Assembly: GCF_039541575.1 (NCBI RefSeq)
Contig: NZ_BAABGM010000015.1
Span: forward strand, 1 to 64,000
DNA: 64,000 nucleotides
Direction of reading: 5' to 3'
Source of the DNA: Fodinibacter luteus
GTDB taxonomy: Bacteria > Actinomycetota > Actinomycetes > Actinomycetales > Dermatophilaceae
How positions within the stretch are numbered: position 1 is the stretch's first letter; every line of letters starts with the position of its first letter. Below the pieces are notes generated by a model. That model did no database searches, was not told the origin of the DNA, and saw nothing but the letters and a program-made list of their open reading frames with translations. Both the position numbers and the translations under genes were made by a program. Below, piece after piece: positions 14,431 to 22,351 of the stretch.

Positions 14431-17333
14431 CGCTCGTCGACGAGACCGCCCTGGAGACGCCCGACCGCGGCACCCCACCGGTCGCCGGCGAGCCCACCGC
14501 CACCGTGACGGTCGACGGGCGCGAGGTCGCGGTGCCGCCGGGCACCTCGGTCATGCGGGCCGCGTCCCTCGCGGGCGTCGACGTCCCGAGGCTGTGCGCC
14601 ACCGACAGCCTCAAGGCGTTCGGGTCGTGCCGGCTGTGCCTCGTCGAGGTCGAGGGCATGAAGGGCACGCCGGCCTCGTGCACCACCCCGTGCGCCGACG
14701 GGATGGTCGTCTCGACCCGCACCGAGCAGGTGCAGCAGCTGCGCCACGGCGTCATGGAGCTCTACCTGTCCGACCACCCCGCCGACTGCGACGGCTGCGC
14801 CCGCGGCAACTGCGAGATGCAGCGCCTCGCCCGCGAGACCGACGTCGCCGAGGTCCGATACGGCCTCACCGGCGCCTCCCACCTCACCGAGCCGACCGAC
14901 GCCTCCAACCCCTACTTCGACTACGACCCCGCGGCGTGCATCGTGTGCTCGCGCTGCGTGCGGGCCTGCGCCGAGGTGCAGGGCACCTTCGCCCTGACCG
15001 TGGCCGGCCGCGGCTTCGACTCGCGGATCACGCCCGGCGGCACCGACTTCCTGTCCTCCGAGTGCGTGTCGTGCGGGGCGTGCGTCCAGGCCTGCCCGAC
15101 CGACGCGCTCGCCGAGAAGTCGCTCGTCGAGCTGGGGATGCCGTCGCGCACCGTCGTCACGACGTGCGCCTACTGCGGGGTCGGCTGCTCGTTCAAGGCC
15201 GAGGTCCAGGGCTCCGGTGACGACACCCGCGTCGTGCGCATGGTGCCGTGGAAGAACGGCGGGGCCAACGAGGGGCACTCGTGCGTCAAGGGCCGCTTCG
15301 CGTACGGGTACACCGCGCACAGGGACCGCCAGCTCAGCCCGATGGTCCGCGACTCGATCGACGACGAGTGGCGGGTCGTGTCGTGGGCGGAGGCCATCGA
15401 CCGGGTGGCGACGGGGTTCCTCGCGCTGCGCGAGAAGCACGGGGTCGGCGCGATCGGCGGCATCTCCTCGTCGCGGTGCACGAACGAGGAGGTCTACGTC
15501 GTCCAGAAGATGGTGCGGACGGCGTTCGGCAACAACAACATCGACACCTGCGCCCGGGTGTGCCACTCCCCCACCGGCTACGGGCTCAACCACGCGTTCG
15601 GCACCTCGGCGGGCACCCAGGACTTCGCGTCGGTCGACCTCGCCGACGTGCTGCTCGTCATCGGGGCGAACCCCACGGACGCCCACCCGGTGTTCGCGTC
15701 GCGGATGAAGCGGCGCCTGCGGGCGGGTGCGCGGCTCATCGTCGCCGACCCGCGGCGCATCGACCTCGTCCGCTCACCGCACGTGCAGGCGCAGCACCAC
15801 CTGCCGGTGCAGCCGGGCACGAACGTCGCGTTCGTCAACGCGATGTGCCACGTCGTCGTCACCGAGGGGCTGTGGGACGAGGAGTTCGTCCGCGCCCGGT
15901 GCGAGGGCGTCGATGGCTACCTCGCCTTCATCGCCCGGCCCGAGCACTCGCCCGAGGCGACGGAGCGCGAGACCGGCATCCCGGCATCCGAGCTGCGCTC
16001 TGCCGCGCGGCTCTACGCCCGCGGCCCGAACTCGGCCATCTACTACGGGCTCGGGGTCACCGAGCACAGCCAGGGCTCGACGATGGTCATGGGCATGGCC
16101 AACCTCGCGATGCTCACCGGCAACCTGGGGCGCGAGGGCGTGGGCGTCAACCCGCTGCGCGGGCAGAACAACGTGCAGGGGTCGTGCGACATGGGCTCGT
16201 TCCCGCACGAGCTGCCCGGCTACCGGCACGTGTCGCGGCCCGAGGTGCGCGAGGTCTACGAATCGCTGTGGGGCGTGACGATCCAGCCGGAGCCGGGGCT
16301 GCGCATCCCCAACATGTTCGACTCGGCGATCGGCGGGTCGTTCAAGGGGCTGTACGTGCAGGGCGAGGACATCGCGCAGTCCGACCCGAACACGCAGCAC
16401 GTCGAGGCGGCCCTGCGGTCGATGGAGCTCGTCGTCGTGCACGACCTCTTCCTCAACGAGACGGCACGCTTCGCGCACGTCTTCCTGCCGGGGGCGTCGT
16501 TCCTCGAGAAGGACGGCACCTTCACCAACGCCGAGCGCCGGGTCAACCGGGTGCGCCCGGTCATGCCGTCGCGGGTCGGCAAGGACGAGTGGCAGGTCGT
16601 GTGCGAGATCGCGACGGCCATGGGCTACCCGATGTCGTACGGCTCGGCGGCCGAGATCATGGACGAGATCGCGGCGACGACCCCGACCTTCGCGGGGGTG
16701 TCGTTCGCCCGGCTCGACGCCGAGGGGTCGATGCAGTGGCCGGTCACCGAGGCGGCGCCCCACGGCACGCCGACGATGCACGTCGGGTCGTTCGTGCGCG
16801 GGCTGGGGCAGCTGACGCCGACCGTCTACGTGCCGACGACGGAGCGGGCCAACCGCCACTTCCCGCTCATCCTCACGACCGGGCGCATCCTCAGCCAGTA
16901 CAACGTCGGCGCCCAGACCCGGCGCACCCCGAACTCGACGTGGCACCCCGAGGACATCCTCGAGATCCACCCCTCGGACGCCGAGCTGCGCGGCATCGCC
17001 TCCGGCGACGTCGTCGAGCTGTCGTCCCGGGTGGGGGCGACTAGGCTCACCGCGCTCGTCTCCGAGCGGATGCCGGCCGGCGTCGTCTACACGACGTTCC
17101 ACCACCCGGTGACCGGCGCGAACGTCGTGACGACGGAGAACTCGGACTGGGCGACGAACTGCCCGGAGTACAAGGTGACGGCCGTACAGGTCGAGGTCGT
17201 GACCCAGGCGGCGCGGGCGGCCGCGTCGCTCGGCGAGCCCATGGGTGAGCTTGGTGATCCCGTGGGTGAGCCGGTTGGTGAGCCGAGCGGTGAGCCCGTC
17301 GGTGAGCCGGTGCCGACGGCAGGCCGCTCGTGA
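14427..17333 (+). CDS. fdsA: NAD-dependent formate dehydrogenase alpha subunit (molybdopterin)
   Basis: The 968-residue catalytic subunit oxidises formate to CO2. The iron-sulphur domains come in order: [2Fe-2S] (FGSCRLCLVEVEG), the His/Cys cluster HPADCDGCARGNC, two [4Fe-4S] (CIVCSRCVRAC, CVSCGACVQACP) and the bis-MGD domain cluster CAYCGVGC. The Mo ligand is cysteine (ARVCHSPT), so no selenocysteine is needed. The C-terminal cofactor-binding domain (TTGRILSQYN) is complete. The last ~30 residues are GEPV repeats absent from most homologues. The start is ATG 14427, overlapping fdsB; the stop overlaps fdsD. Confidence 0.95.
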   Translation: MTLVDETALETPDRGTPPVAGEPTATVTVDGREVAVPPGTSVMRAASLAGVDVPRLCATDSLKAFGSCRLCLVEVEGMKGTPASCTTPCADGMVVSTRTEQVQQLRHGVMELYLSDHPADCDGCARGNCEMQRLARETDVAEVRYGLTGASHLTEPTDASNPYFDYDPAACIVCSRCVRACAEVQGTFALTVAGRGFDSRITPGGTDFLSSECVSCGACVQACPTDALAEKSLVELGMPSRTVVTTCAYCGVGCSFKAEVQGSGDDTRVVRMVPWKNGGANEGHSCVKGRFAYGYTAHRDRQLSPMVRDSIDDEWRVVSWAEAIDRVATGFLALREKHGVGAIGGISSSRCTNEEVYVVQKMVRTAFGNNNIDTCARVCHSPTGYGLNHAFGTSAGTQDFASVDLADVLLVIGANPTDAHPVFASRMKRRLRAGARLIVADPRRIDLVRSPHVQAQHHLPVQPGTNVAFVNAMCHVVVTEGLWDEEFVRARCEGVDGYLAFIARPEHSPEATERETGIPASELRSAARLYARGPNSAIYYGLGVTEHSQGSTMVMGMANLAMLTGNLGREGVGVNPLRGQNNVQGSCDMGSFPHELPGYRHVSRPEVREVYESLWGVTIQPEPGLRIPNMFDSAIGGSFKGLYVQGEDIAQSDPNTQHVEAALRSMELVVVHDLFLNETARFAHVFLPGASFLEKDGTFTNAERRVNRVRPVMPSRVGKDEWQVVCEIATAMGYPMSYGSAAEIMDEIAATTPTFAGVSFARLDAEGSMQWPVTEAAPHGTPTMHVGSFVRGLGQLTPTVYVPTTERANRHFPLILTTGRILSQYNVGAQTRRTPNSTWHPEDILEIHPSDAELRGIASGDVVELSSRVGATRLTALVSERMPAGVVYTTFHHPVTGANVVTTENSDWATNCPEYKVTAVQVEVVTQAARAAASLGEPMGELGDPVGEPVGEPSGEPVGEPVPTAGRS
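17232..17312. repeat. 12-bp repeats encoding the GEPV tail of FdsA
   Basis: About seven units of the form GGTGAGCCGGTT, one shortened to 9 bp, extend the fdsA frame just before its stop. The GGT glycine codon dominates here, unlike the GGC-rich remainder of the gene, which points to recent slippage expansion. Confidence 0.75.
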
Positions 17334-17587
17334 GCGGGGGCGTCCCGCCCGTCGTGCGGCTCGGGCACGACCTCGTGCGCAACTTCGAGGCGCTGCCGCC
17401 CGAGAAGGCCGCCGTCGAGCTGGCCACGCACATCCGCAAGTTCTGGGAGCCGCGGATGCGCCAGGAGCTGCTCGCCCGGATCCGCTGGGGCGACACGAGC
17501 CTGCACCCGCTGCTCGTGCGGGCCGCCGAGGACCTCGTCGACGGCGACGTCGACCGGGCCGAGGTGAGGGAGCCGTCCGGGGGCTGA
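17330..17587 (+). CDS. fdsD: formate dehydrogenase delta subunit
   Basis: An 85-residue protein of the FdsD family, recognised by VVRLGHDLVRNFEALPPEKAAVELATHIRKFWEPRMR. It is required for maturation or stability of the soluble formate dehydrogenase in other bacteria. It overlaps fdsA by 4 nt (GTGA), ending the fdsGBAD order. The usual accessory gene for sulphuration of the Mo cofactor (fdsC/fdhD) is not in the operon. Confidence 0.88.
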   Translation: MSGGVPPVVRLGHDLVRNFEALPPEKAAVELATHIRKFWEPRMRQELLARIRWGDTSLHPLLVRAAEDLVDGDVDRAEVREPSGG

Positions 17588-17610
17588 CCCTTCCCGGTCG
17601 GAGGTGCGTG

Positions 17611-17736
17611 ATGGCGATGAGGGGCAGGCCCGGACGTGTGGTGCGCCGGGCGGGCGTCGTGCTCCTGATCGCCACAGGCGTGGCGGCCGGGGTCTGGGCC
17701 TGGAGGCACCGCCCCGCGCTCCTGCCGTTCGACTGA
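17611..17736 (+). CDS. 41-residue single-helix membrane protein
   Basis: ATG 17611 follows GGAGGTGCGTG. The product has a basic N-terminus (MAMRGRPGRVVRRAG) and one hydrophobic helix (VVLLIATGVAAGVWAW). The good ribosome site and the 23-nt spacing from fdsD suggest translation, possibly as the last gene of the formate operon. No known family is recognised. Confidence 0.5.
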   Translation: MAMRGRPGRVVRRAGVVLLIATGVAAGVWAWRHRPALLPFD

Positions 17737-17787
17737 CCCCGACCATCCTGAGCGGCGCTCCGCCCCCACCCTCCCTAGGGTGAGCCC

Positions 17788-18570
17788 GTGACCACGATCC
17801 CCGGACCGGACCTGCCACCCGGCACCGTCGTCGAGCACCGGCCGGCCGACGGCACGACGTGGGAGTTCCGGGACCGGCGGATCGAGGGCGTGACGTTCCG
17901 CGGGCTGCGGGATGCCGCGGAGTGGATGGCGTTTCGTCGTGTCGTGTTCGTCGGCTGCACCTTCGACGGCTGCGACCTCCAGTGGGCGTGGGGCAGCCAC
18001 CACGAGCGGCAGGAGGACGCCGCACACCTGCTCGGATGCCGGGTCGTCGGGTGCGACCTGCGGGACACCTCCCTCGCCTTTGGGCGTATCGAGGGCTGCA
18101 CCTTCGAGCGCTGCCAGTGGCGCGAGCCGCTCGACGCGGTCGACCTCGTCGACAACGTCTTCGTGGGCGTCGTCGAGTCGCTGACGATCTGGGGCCGGCA
18201 CGTCCCCCTCGCCGCCGTCATCAGGCCCCGGTCGCGGCCCAACGAGATCCGTGGCAACGACTTCCGGGGCGCCGACCTGCGCGGGCTCGGGCTGCACGCC
18301 GAGGTTCAGGTGCGCGACCAGCTCTGGCCGGGGGGACCGCACTGCGCGGTCGTCGACCGCATCCCCGAGCGGGTTGCGGCCATCCTCGAGCGCACCACCG
18401 GGGCCGACGACCCGCTCGAGCGCGAGCTGCACGAGAGCGCCCGGTGGTGGGGGCTCACGAACGATGACAACGCAGTCCAGTCCGTGGCCTGGCTGCGGTG
18501 GGACGACCCCCTGATGCCGGACTTCACGAACCGCTTCCACCGCGCCCTCGCCGAGACCCGGCCGGGCTGA
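17788..18570 (+). CDS. pentapeptide-repeat-like protein of unknown function
   Basis: The 260-residue product has scattered five-residue steps typical of the pentapeptide beta-helix (FRDRRIEGVTFRG, VVFVGCTFDGCDLQ, LLGCRVVGCDLRDTSL, FRGADLRGLG), followed by an alpha-helical C-terminus (IPERVAAILERTTGADDPLERELHESARWW). Some pentapeptide proteins protect DNA gyrase, but nothing here shows that. The GTG start at 17788 has almost no ribosome site and may be leaderless. The gene stands alone. Confidence 0.6.
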   Translation: MTTIPGPDLPPGTVVEHRPADGTTWEFRDRRIEGVTFRGLRDAAEWMAFRRVVFVGCTFDGCDLQWAWGSHHERQEDAAHLLGCRVVGCDLRDTSLAFGRIEGCTFERCQWREPLDAVDLVDNVFVGVVESLTIWGRHVPLAAVIRPRSRPNEIRGNDFRGADLRGLGLHAEVQVRDQLWPGGPHCAVVDRIPERVAAILERTTGADDPLERELHESARWWGLTNDDNAVQSVAWLRWDDPLMPDFTNRFHRALAETRPG

Positions 18571-18661
18571 GCCAGTCTCTGCTCCCCCCGGCCGAGTCTG
18601 CGGCAGGACCGCGGAGCAGGGAAGCGGTCGACGCGCTCGGACCCGCGGGCAGGGACTGGCA

Positions 18662-19243
18662 CTACCGGGACCCGGGCGCCGACAGGGCCGGAACGATGGC
18701 CGCGAGCATCGCATCGATCTCGTCCGCGCATGCTCGCGCGGCAGCGGCGCCCCGCCGGTGCGGGTCGACAACGTCCAGGTTCATCCCGTCGGGGAGGCGC
18801 GCAGTGTAGGCCTGATCGAGCAGCTCGAGGCCGTGGGCTGGGGCCGGGATCCGTTCCAGCGCATGGGTGAACTGGCGCACGCCGAACACCTTGAGCGCCT
18901 GGTCCGGCCATTCATCGATGATCCGCAGTCGCTGCGCGAACTCGAAGGTGAGCACGAGGTCGCTCTCGACCAGCAACTCGTGGGTCACGGCACGACTCAC
19001 GTGACCGTTCGGCTCACCCCCTCGGGCTCGGAGCTGGGCTGCCATCTCAGGATCCATGTCGCGACCGGGGTATCCGGGCATGCCGGCACTCGCGAGCCAG
19101 ACCCCCCGACCTTCGGGTGCGTGGTCGGGCAGGAGCTGGCTGGCGCGACGCTCGGCGTAGGGCGAGCGGGCGATGTTCGCCGTGCACACGAAGAGGACCC
19201 GTAGCGGAGCCTCCTCGGGCTTTCGGTCACGGGGCACCACCAC
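18662..19243 (-). CDS. low-molecular-weight protein tyrosine phosphatase
   Basis: The P-loop C-x5-R is CTANIARSP near residue 20, matching the LMW-PTP consensus, and the general acid motif appears as DVVDPHRR late in the protein. In polysaccharide loci this enzyme (Wzb type) dephosphorylates the tyrosine autokinase. The BY-kinase gene lies 12 kb away at the far side of the same locus. The protein is somewhat long (193 residues) with a ~14-residue N-terminal extension; the start could be one of two adjacent GTG codons. Confidence 0.85.
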   Translation of the reverse strand: MVVPRDRKPEEAPLRVLFVCTANIARSPYAERRASQLLPDHAPEGRGVWLASAGMPGYPGRDMDPEMAAQLRARGGEPNGHVSRAVTHELLVESDLVLTFEFAQRLRIIDEWPDQALKVFGVRQFTHALERIPAPAHGLELLDQAYTARLPDGMNLDVVDPHRRGAAAARACADEIDAMLAAIVPALSAPGSR

Positions 19244-19348
19244 AGGCTATCCACGGATGCCGCCCGGGCCGGGCCGTTGGATAGGGTTCGCCTTGCATCG
19301 CCGGTCCCGTGAGGGACGCACAACGAGCCGCGGGAGAACTCCACCCTC

Positions 19349-20125
19349 ATGACCCACGTCCTGCGTTTGGTTGCGCTCGGCACCCGCCTCGAGGTGCGCT
19401 GCACCGGGGACTCTAGGGACCTGCTCGCGTCCTCGATGCGGCTCGCGTGGTCCCGCTGCCTTGACACAGACGACGACACGCAGCAACCGGCACCCGCAGA
19501 GGCCGAACCTGTCGAGGCTCGGCTCGACGATCCGGGCGACCTCGATCGCCGGCTCATGCTGACGACCCAGGACATCACCCGAGCGCTCATCAGCGCGCAG
19601 ATCGGCAGCTTGCTGATGCTGCACGCCGGCGCGGTGAGCAACCCCTTGACGGGGCAGAGCCTTGTCTATGTGGCGGCTGGAGGAACGGGCAAGACGACGC
19701 TGACTCGACGGCTGGGACAACGGTTCGGCTATCTCACCGACGAGACCGTGGGGGTCGACGAGGCGCTAACGATCCTTCCCTACCCCAAGCCGCTCTCGGT
19801 GCGACGGCCAGACGGCCTGGGGCCCAAGGACGAGGTGTCCCCCGACACGCTCAGGCTAGAGCTCGCACCCCCACAACCCCATGTCGCACGCGTGGTGCTC
19901 CTCGACCGCCGACCCGAATGGGTCCAGCCGGAAGTAGAGGAGGTCCTCTTTATGGATGCCTTGTTCGCGCTCACCGAGCAGTCCTCATCTCTCCCCCGCC
20001 TGGACCGGCCGCTGCACCGGCTGGGTGATCTGATTGACACCTGCGGTCCGGTCTTGCGCGTGCGTTACGCCGAGTCTGCGGAAATCGAGAACGATCTGGC
20101 CCACATCATTGGAGGCACCAGATGA
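19349..20125 (+). CDS. HprK-like P-loop kinase paired with a PqqD protein
   Basis: The 258-residue protein has a Walker A motif AAGGTGKTTL near residue 110, preceded by LLMLHAGAVSNP and followed by FGYLTDETVGVDEALTILPYPKPLSV. This is the arrangement of HPr-kinase/phosphatase-related proteins. It lacks the N-terminal HPr-kinase domain and has its own ~80-residue N-terminus. The next gene overlaps by 4 nt (ATGA) and encodes a PqqD-like protein; database families of HprK-related kinases are defined by this pairing. A lasso-peptide tailoring kinase is also HprK-like. The substrate here is unknown. Confidence 0.75.
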   Translation: MTHVLRLVALGTRLEVRCTGDSRDLLASSMRLAWSRCLDTDDDTQQPAPAEAEPVEARLDDPGDLDRRLMLTTQDITRALISAQIGSLLMLHAGAVSNPLTGQSLVYVAAGGTGKTTLTRRLGQRFGYLTDETVGVDEALTILPYPKPLSVRRPDGLGPKDEVSPDTLRLELAPPQPHVARVVLLDRRPEWVQPEVEEVLFMDALFALTEQSSSLPRLDRPLHRLGDLIDTCGPVLRVRYAESAEIENDLAHIIGGTR

Positions 20126-20382
20126 GGCTGCAGCGGCGGGAAGCGATCGATGTGTTGGAGCGGGACGGCGAGACTGTTGTCCTCTTGGGCAACCGAATCG
20201 TGAAGCTCAGCGAGCTCAGCGCCGCGATCTATGCCCTCACTCAACAGCCCACCGAACTGGAACAGATCGCACGCGACCTGGAGGCCCGCTTCGGCGGCCC
20301 GACGGACCGCTCCTCCTTGGACGCGACGAAGGACGCCGTGGCGGACCTCGTCCACCACGGCGTCCTCATGTACGCAGGCTAG
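20122..20382 (+). CDS. PqqD-like protein 1 (RiPP recognition element fold)
   Basis: An 86-residue PqqD-family protein: VLLGNRIVKLSELSAAIYALTQQPTELEQIARDLEARFG then AVADLVHHGVLMYAG gives the expected winged-helix pattern. PqqD-like domains bind leader peptides of ribosomally made modified peptides and present them to an enzyme. It is translationally coupled to the HprK-like kinase, so kinase plus peptide chaperone is the natural inference. No precursor peptide is obvious beside it. Confidence 0.8.
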   Translation: MRLQRREAIDVLERDGETVVLLGNRIVKLSELSAAIYALTQQPTELEQIARDLEARFGGPTDRSSLDATKDAVADLVHHGVLMYAG

Positions 20383-20392
20383 TTGCCGGCCG

Positions 20393-20893
20393 TCAGCCCT
20401 GGATGCAAGTGCCCAGCGGGGTCACGCCCTCGGGGGGCTTGTTGCAGTCGTTGGGGGCGTCCACAGTAACGTAGTTCGGGTTGTCGAGAGCGTTGGCCTC
20501 CGCGGCCGTTGCCCCGTAGTAGAAGCGCAGGTTGCTTGAGCTGTTGTCGCTTTGGAACTTCACCACCGCGCTGCACCCACCTACGGGAACTGCAATGGCG
20601 GTGTCATACAGCTTCTCGTTCTGACCGGTGGCCGCCCGAATGCTGACGTACAGGGTGCCGTCGGTGTCCGGGCACTGGGTGCCGGTGTTGCAGATCCTGA
20701 CGAAGTAGTCCTTGTCGTTCTGCCCCTCACCGGTGCAGCGGCAGCTGCCAGGATCGAAGCGAAGCGTGGGCACGCACCCGCTCTGCGCGTACGCAGGCGT
20801 AGCAACCGCAAGCGGAACGGCCGGAACCGCCCAAGCGGCACCCTTGGCGATGGTGCGGCGAGACACGCGCCTCTGCTCGCGCTCCTCTGTCAT
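20393..20893 (-). CDS. Tat-exported cysteine-rich protein of unknown function
   Basis: ATG 20893 follows AGGGAG. The N-terminus carries a twin-arginine signal (SRRTIAKGAAWAVPAVPLAV) ending at PAYAQSG, so a ~127-residue folded protein should leave the cell. The mature part is unusually rich in cysteine for this genome (about 9), spaced through CVPTL, GSCRCTG, RICNTGTQC, GGCSAV, NDCNK and GTCIQG, suggesting disulphides or metal binding. It lies between two PqqD-like genes and is convergent with the first. No domain is recognised; it is a candidate substrate or partner of the HprK/PqqD set. Confidence 0.65.
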   Translation of the reverse strand: MTEEREQRRVSRRTIAKGAAWAVPAVPLAVATPAYAQSGCVPTLRFDPGSCRCTGEGQNDKDYFVRICNTGTQCPDTDGTLYVSIRAATGQNEKLYDTAIAVPVGGCSAVVKFQSDNSSSNLRFYYGATAAEANALDNPNYVTVDAPNDCNKPPEGVTPLGTCIQG

Positions 20894-21009
20894 GGCAAAC
20901 TCCCTGCTCGTGAACGATTCCGGGCCCAAGATAGCACCGCGCGGGGACCAATCCGTGCATCGTTGCCCGAACGTGATTCCCGCCACGGCGTCGTGGTAGT
21001 CCGGCGAGA

Positions 21010-21327
21010 TTAGCACTGGTCAACCCTCACCGGACCGCCATTCCGCGAAGGCGCGTCAACCTCCAGCAGGCCACGCCCCACGAGGTCGTCGAGGTAGGCG
21101 CTGACGTCGTCCGCCACGGCCTCGCGGGTGAGCCCGACGAGTTCCGCGATGGCGCCGGCCACATCCTCTTCACCGCCTGCCGCGACCGTCCAGATCCACG
21201 CTCCTGAGTCACGAAGGACGGCGGGTACGCCGTCAGGCAACTGCATGATGAACACCGTGCTCGGCGGGTCAGGCGCCCCGTCGGGCACGACGTGCGCCAG
21301 CCGCGCCGGAATCCGGTAGCCCGTCAA
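21010..21327 (-). CDS. PqqD-like protein 2
   Basis: The 105-residue product matches the PqqD pattern: VFIMQLPDGVPAVLRDSGAWIWTVAAGG, then VAGAIAELVGLTREAVADDVSAYLDDLVGRGLLEV. The start is inferred as TTG 21327, overlapping the stop of the upstream nucleotidyltransferase gene (TTGA); the longer open frame upstream is a shadow of that gene. This is the second PqqD-like gene in under 1 kb, on the opposite strand to the first, and is coupled to a nucleotidyltransferase rather than to the kinase. Confidence 0.72.
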   Translation of the reverse strand: MTGYRIPARLAHVVPDGAPDPPSTVFIMQLPDGVPAVLRDSGAWIWTVAAGGEEDVAGAIAELVGLTREAVADDVSAYLDDLVGRGLLEVDAPSRNGGPVRVDQC

Positions 21328-22211
21328 CGCCCGGCCCCGACCCGTGCCCGCCTGGCCCGCAGGGTCTTCCGAATCTCGCGCACTCCCCACCGCGTCCGAG
21401 CCAGGTAGGCCCGCGACAGCTCGCGCGCCGTGGGCCGCCTGCCTAGGGCCGTCTCCATCCGGCGGGCGTTCGGCACGAGGAGGCGCACAGCAGTGCGCAG
21501 CGCGGCCCGCCGGGAAGGCGCCGCCCGCACCCGGGCCGCCCAGATGCGCACGAGGGAGATTTCGCCGGTCGAGAGCGCCAGCCACAGCTCGTACCCCGGC
21601 GCGCCCACGTACTCGTGGAGCCGGCCCGTGCCCGCGGCCAGGGCCACCTCGGAGCCGAGGTCGGCCGCCAGCGCCTGCACCGCGTGGCGTTCAGCCTCGC
21701 TGGCTGCCGTCCAGCTGCGCCGGATGTCAGGGTGGTCCAGGGCGCCTCCGCGCGCCGCATGCACGATGAGCATGAGGCGCTGGGCCGTGACCGACGGCAC
21801 AGGGCACGGCACCCCGGCGATGTCGATCGTGTGCCGCTCGGCCCAGAGCCGGTCGAACGCGGCATCTTCGTCGATCCCCAGCCCTGGGAACCGCCGGTGG
21901 ACGTCGACGGGTGCGAGCACGGGGTGGACCATCGTCGCCGCGTGCTCGAAGGCGGAGCCGTCCTCGAACCGGTACTTCATCGACCAGCCGTGCTGGCGCA
22001 TCGCGGCGAAGAGTCGGTCGACGTGTTCGGGTCGGACGAGCACGTCGGCGTCGATACTCCTTCGCGCGACCGGCGAGTCGGCCACCTCGCTGGCCTGCAG
22101 CAGGCTGTTGTCGACGGCGGGCCCCTTGATGTGGAGCAGGTCGATGCCGTACTCCTCCGCCAGAACCTGGAGCGCCGCGTGCGCAAACCGGATGCCTACT
22201 GACGACGGCAT
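21324..22211 (-). CDS. nucleotidyltransferase-like protein (NTP_transf_5 type)
   Basis: About 295 residues. LLHIKGPAVDN and, 25-30 residues later, SIDADVLVRPEHVDRL are the hallmark of the minimal nucleotidyltransferase family found beside PqqD, HprK-like and asparagine-synthase genes, including lasso-peptide loci. DxD (DAD) should bind metal. The rest (VHPVLAPVDVHRRFPG, PSVTAQRLMLIVHAARGG) also fits the family. Start ATG 22211 has a weak GGAG upstream; a GTG slightly upstream is possible. It is coupled to the PqqD-like gene 21010-21327. Substrate unknown. Confidence 0.75.
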   Translation of the reverse strand: MPSSVGIRFAHAALQVLAEEYGIDLLHIKGPAVDNSLLQASEVADSPVARRSIDADVLVRPEHVDRLFAAMRQHGWSMKYRFEDGSAFEHAATMVHPVLAPVDVHRRFPGLGIDEDAAFDRLWAERHTIDIAGVPCPVPSVTAQRLMLIVHAARGGALDHPDIRRSWTAASEAERHAVQALAADLGSEVALAAGTGRLHEYVGAPGYELWLALSTGEISLVRIWAARVRAAPSRRAALRTAVRLLVPNARRMETALGRRPTARELSRAYLARTRWGVREIRKTLRARRARVGAGR

Positions 22212-22351
22212 CGTGATCGTCTCCACGGCACGACAGTATCGGGCGCGCCGGCCGTCGCCCCGCACCCGGAGTGCCGCAACCTCGCGGTGATAGCGTGCGG
22301 GCGTCATGCCCGGGAGGGCGCACCACTCGCCTCGGCATGGGGGAACCGCAC

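Noticed and set aside
14967..15600. Selenocysteine insertion in the formate dehydrogenase
   Set aside because: The Mo ligand position is a normal TGC cysteine codon (ARVCHSPT), and no in-frame TGA or SECIS-like hairpin is needed.
17788..18570. Quinolone-resistance Qnr-type pentapeptide protein
   Set aside because: The pentapeptide pattern is short and interrupted, and the C-terminal half is helical; the match is too weak for a specific claim.
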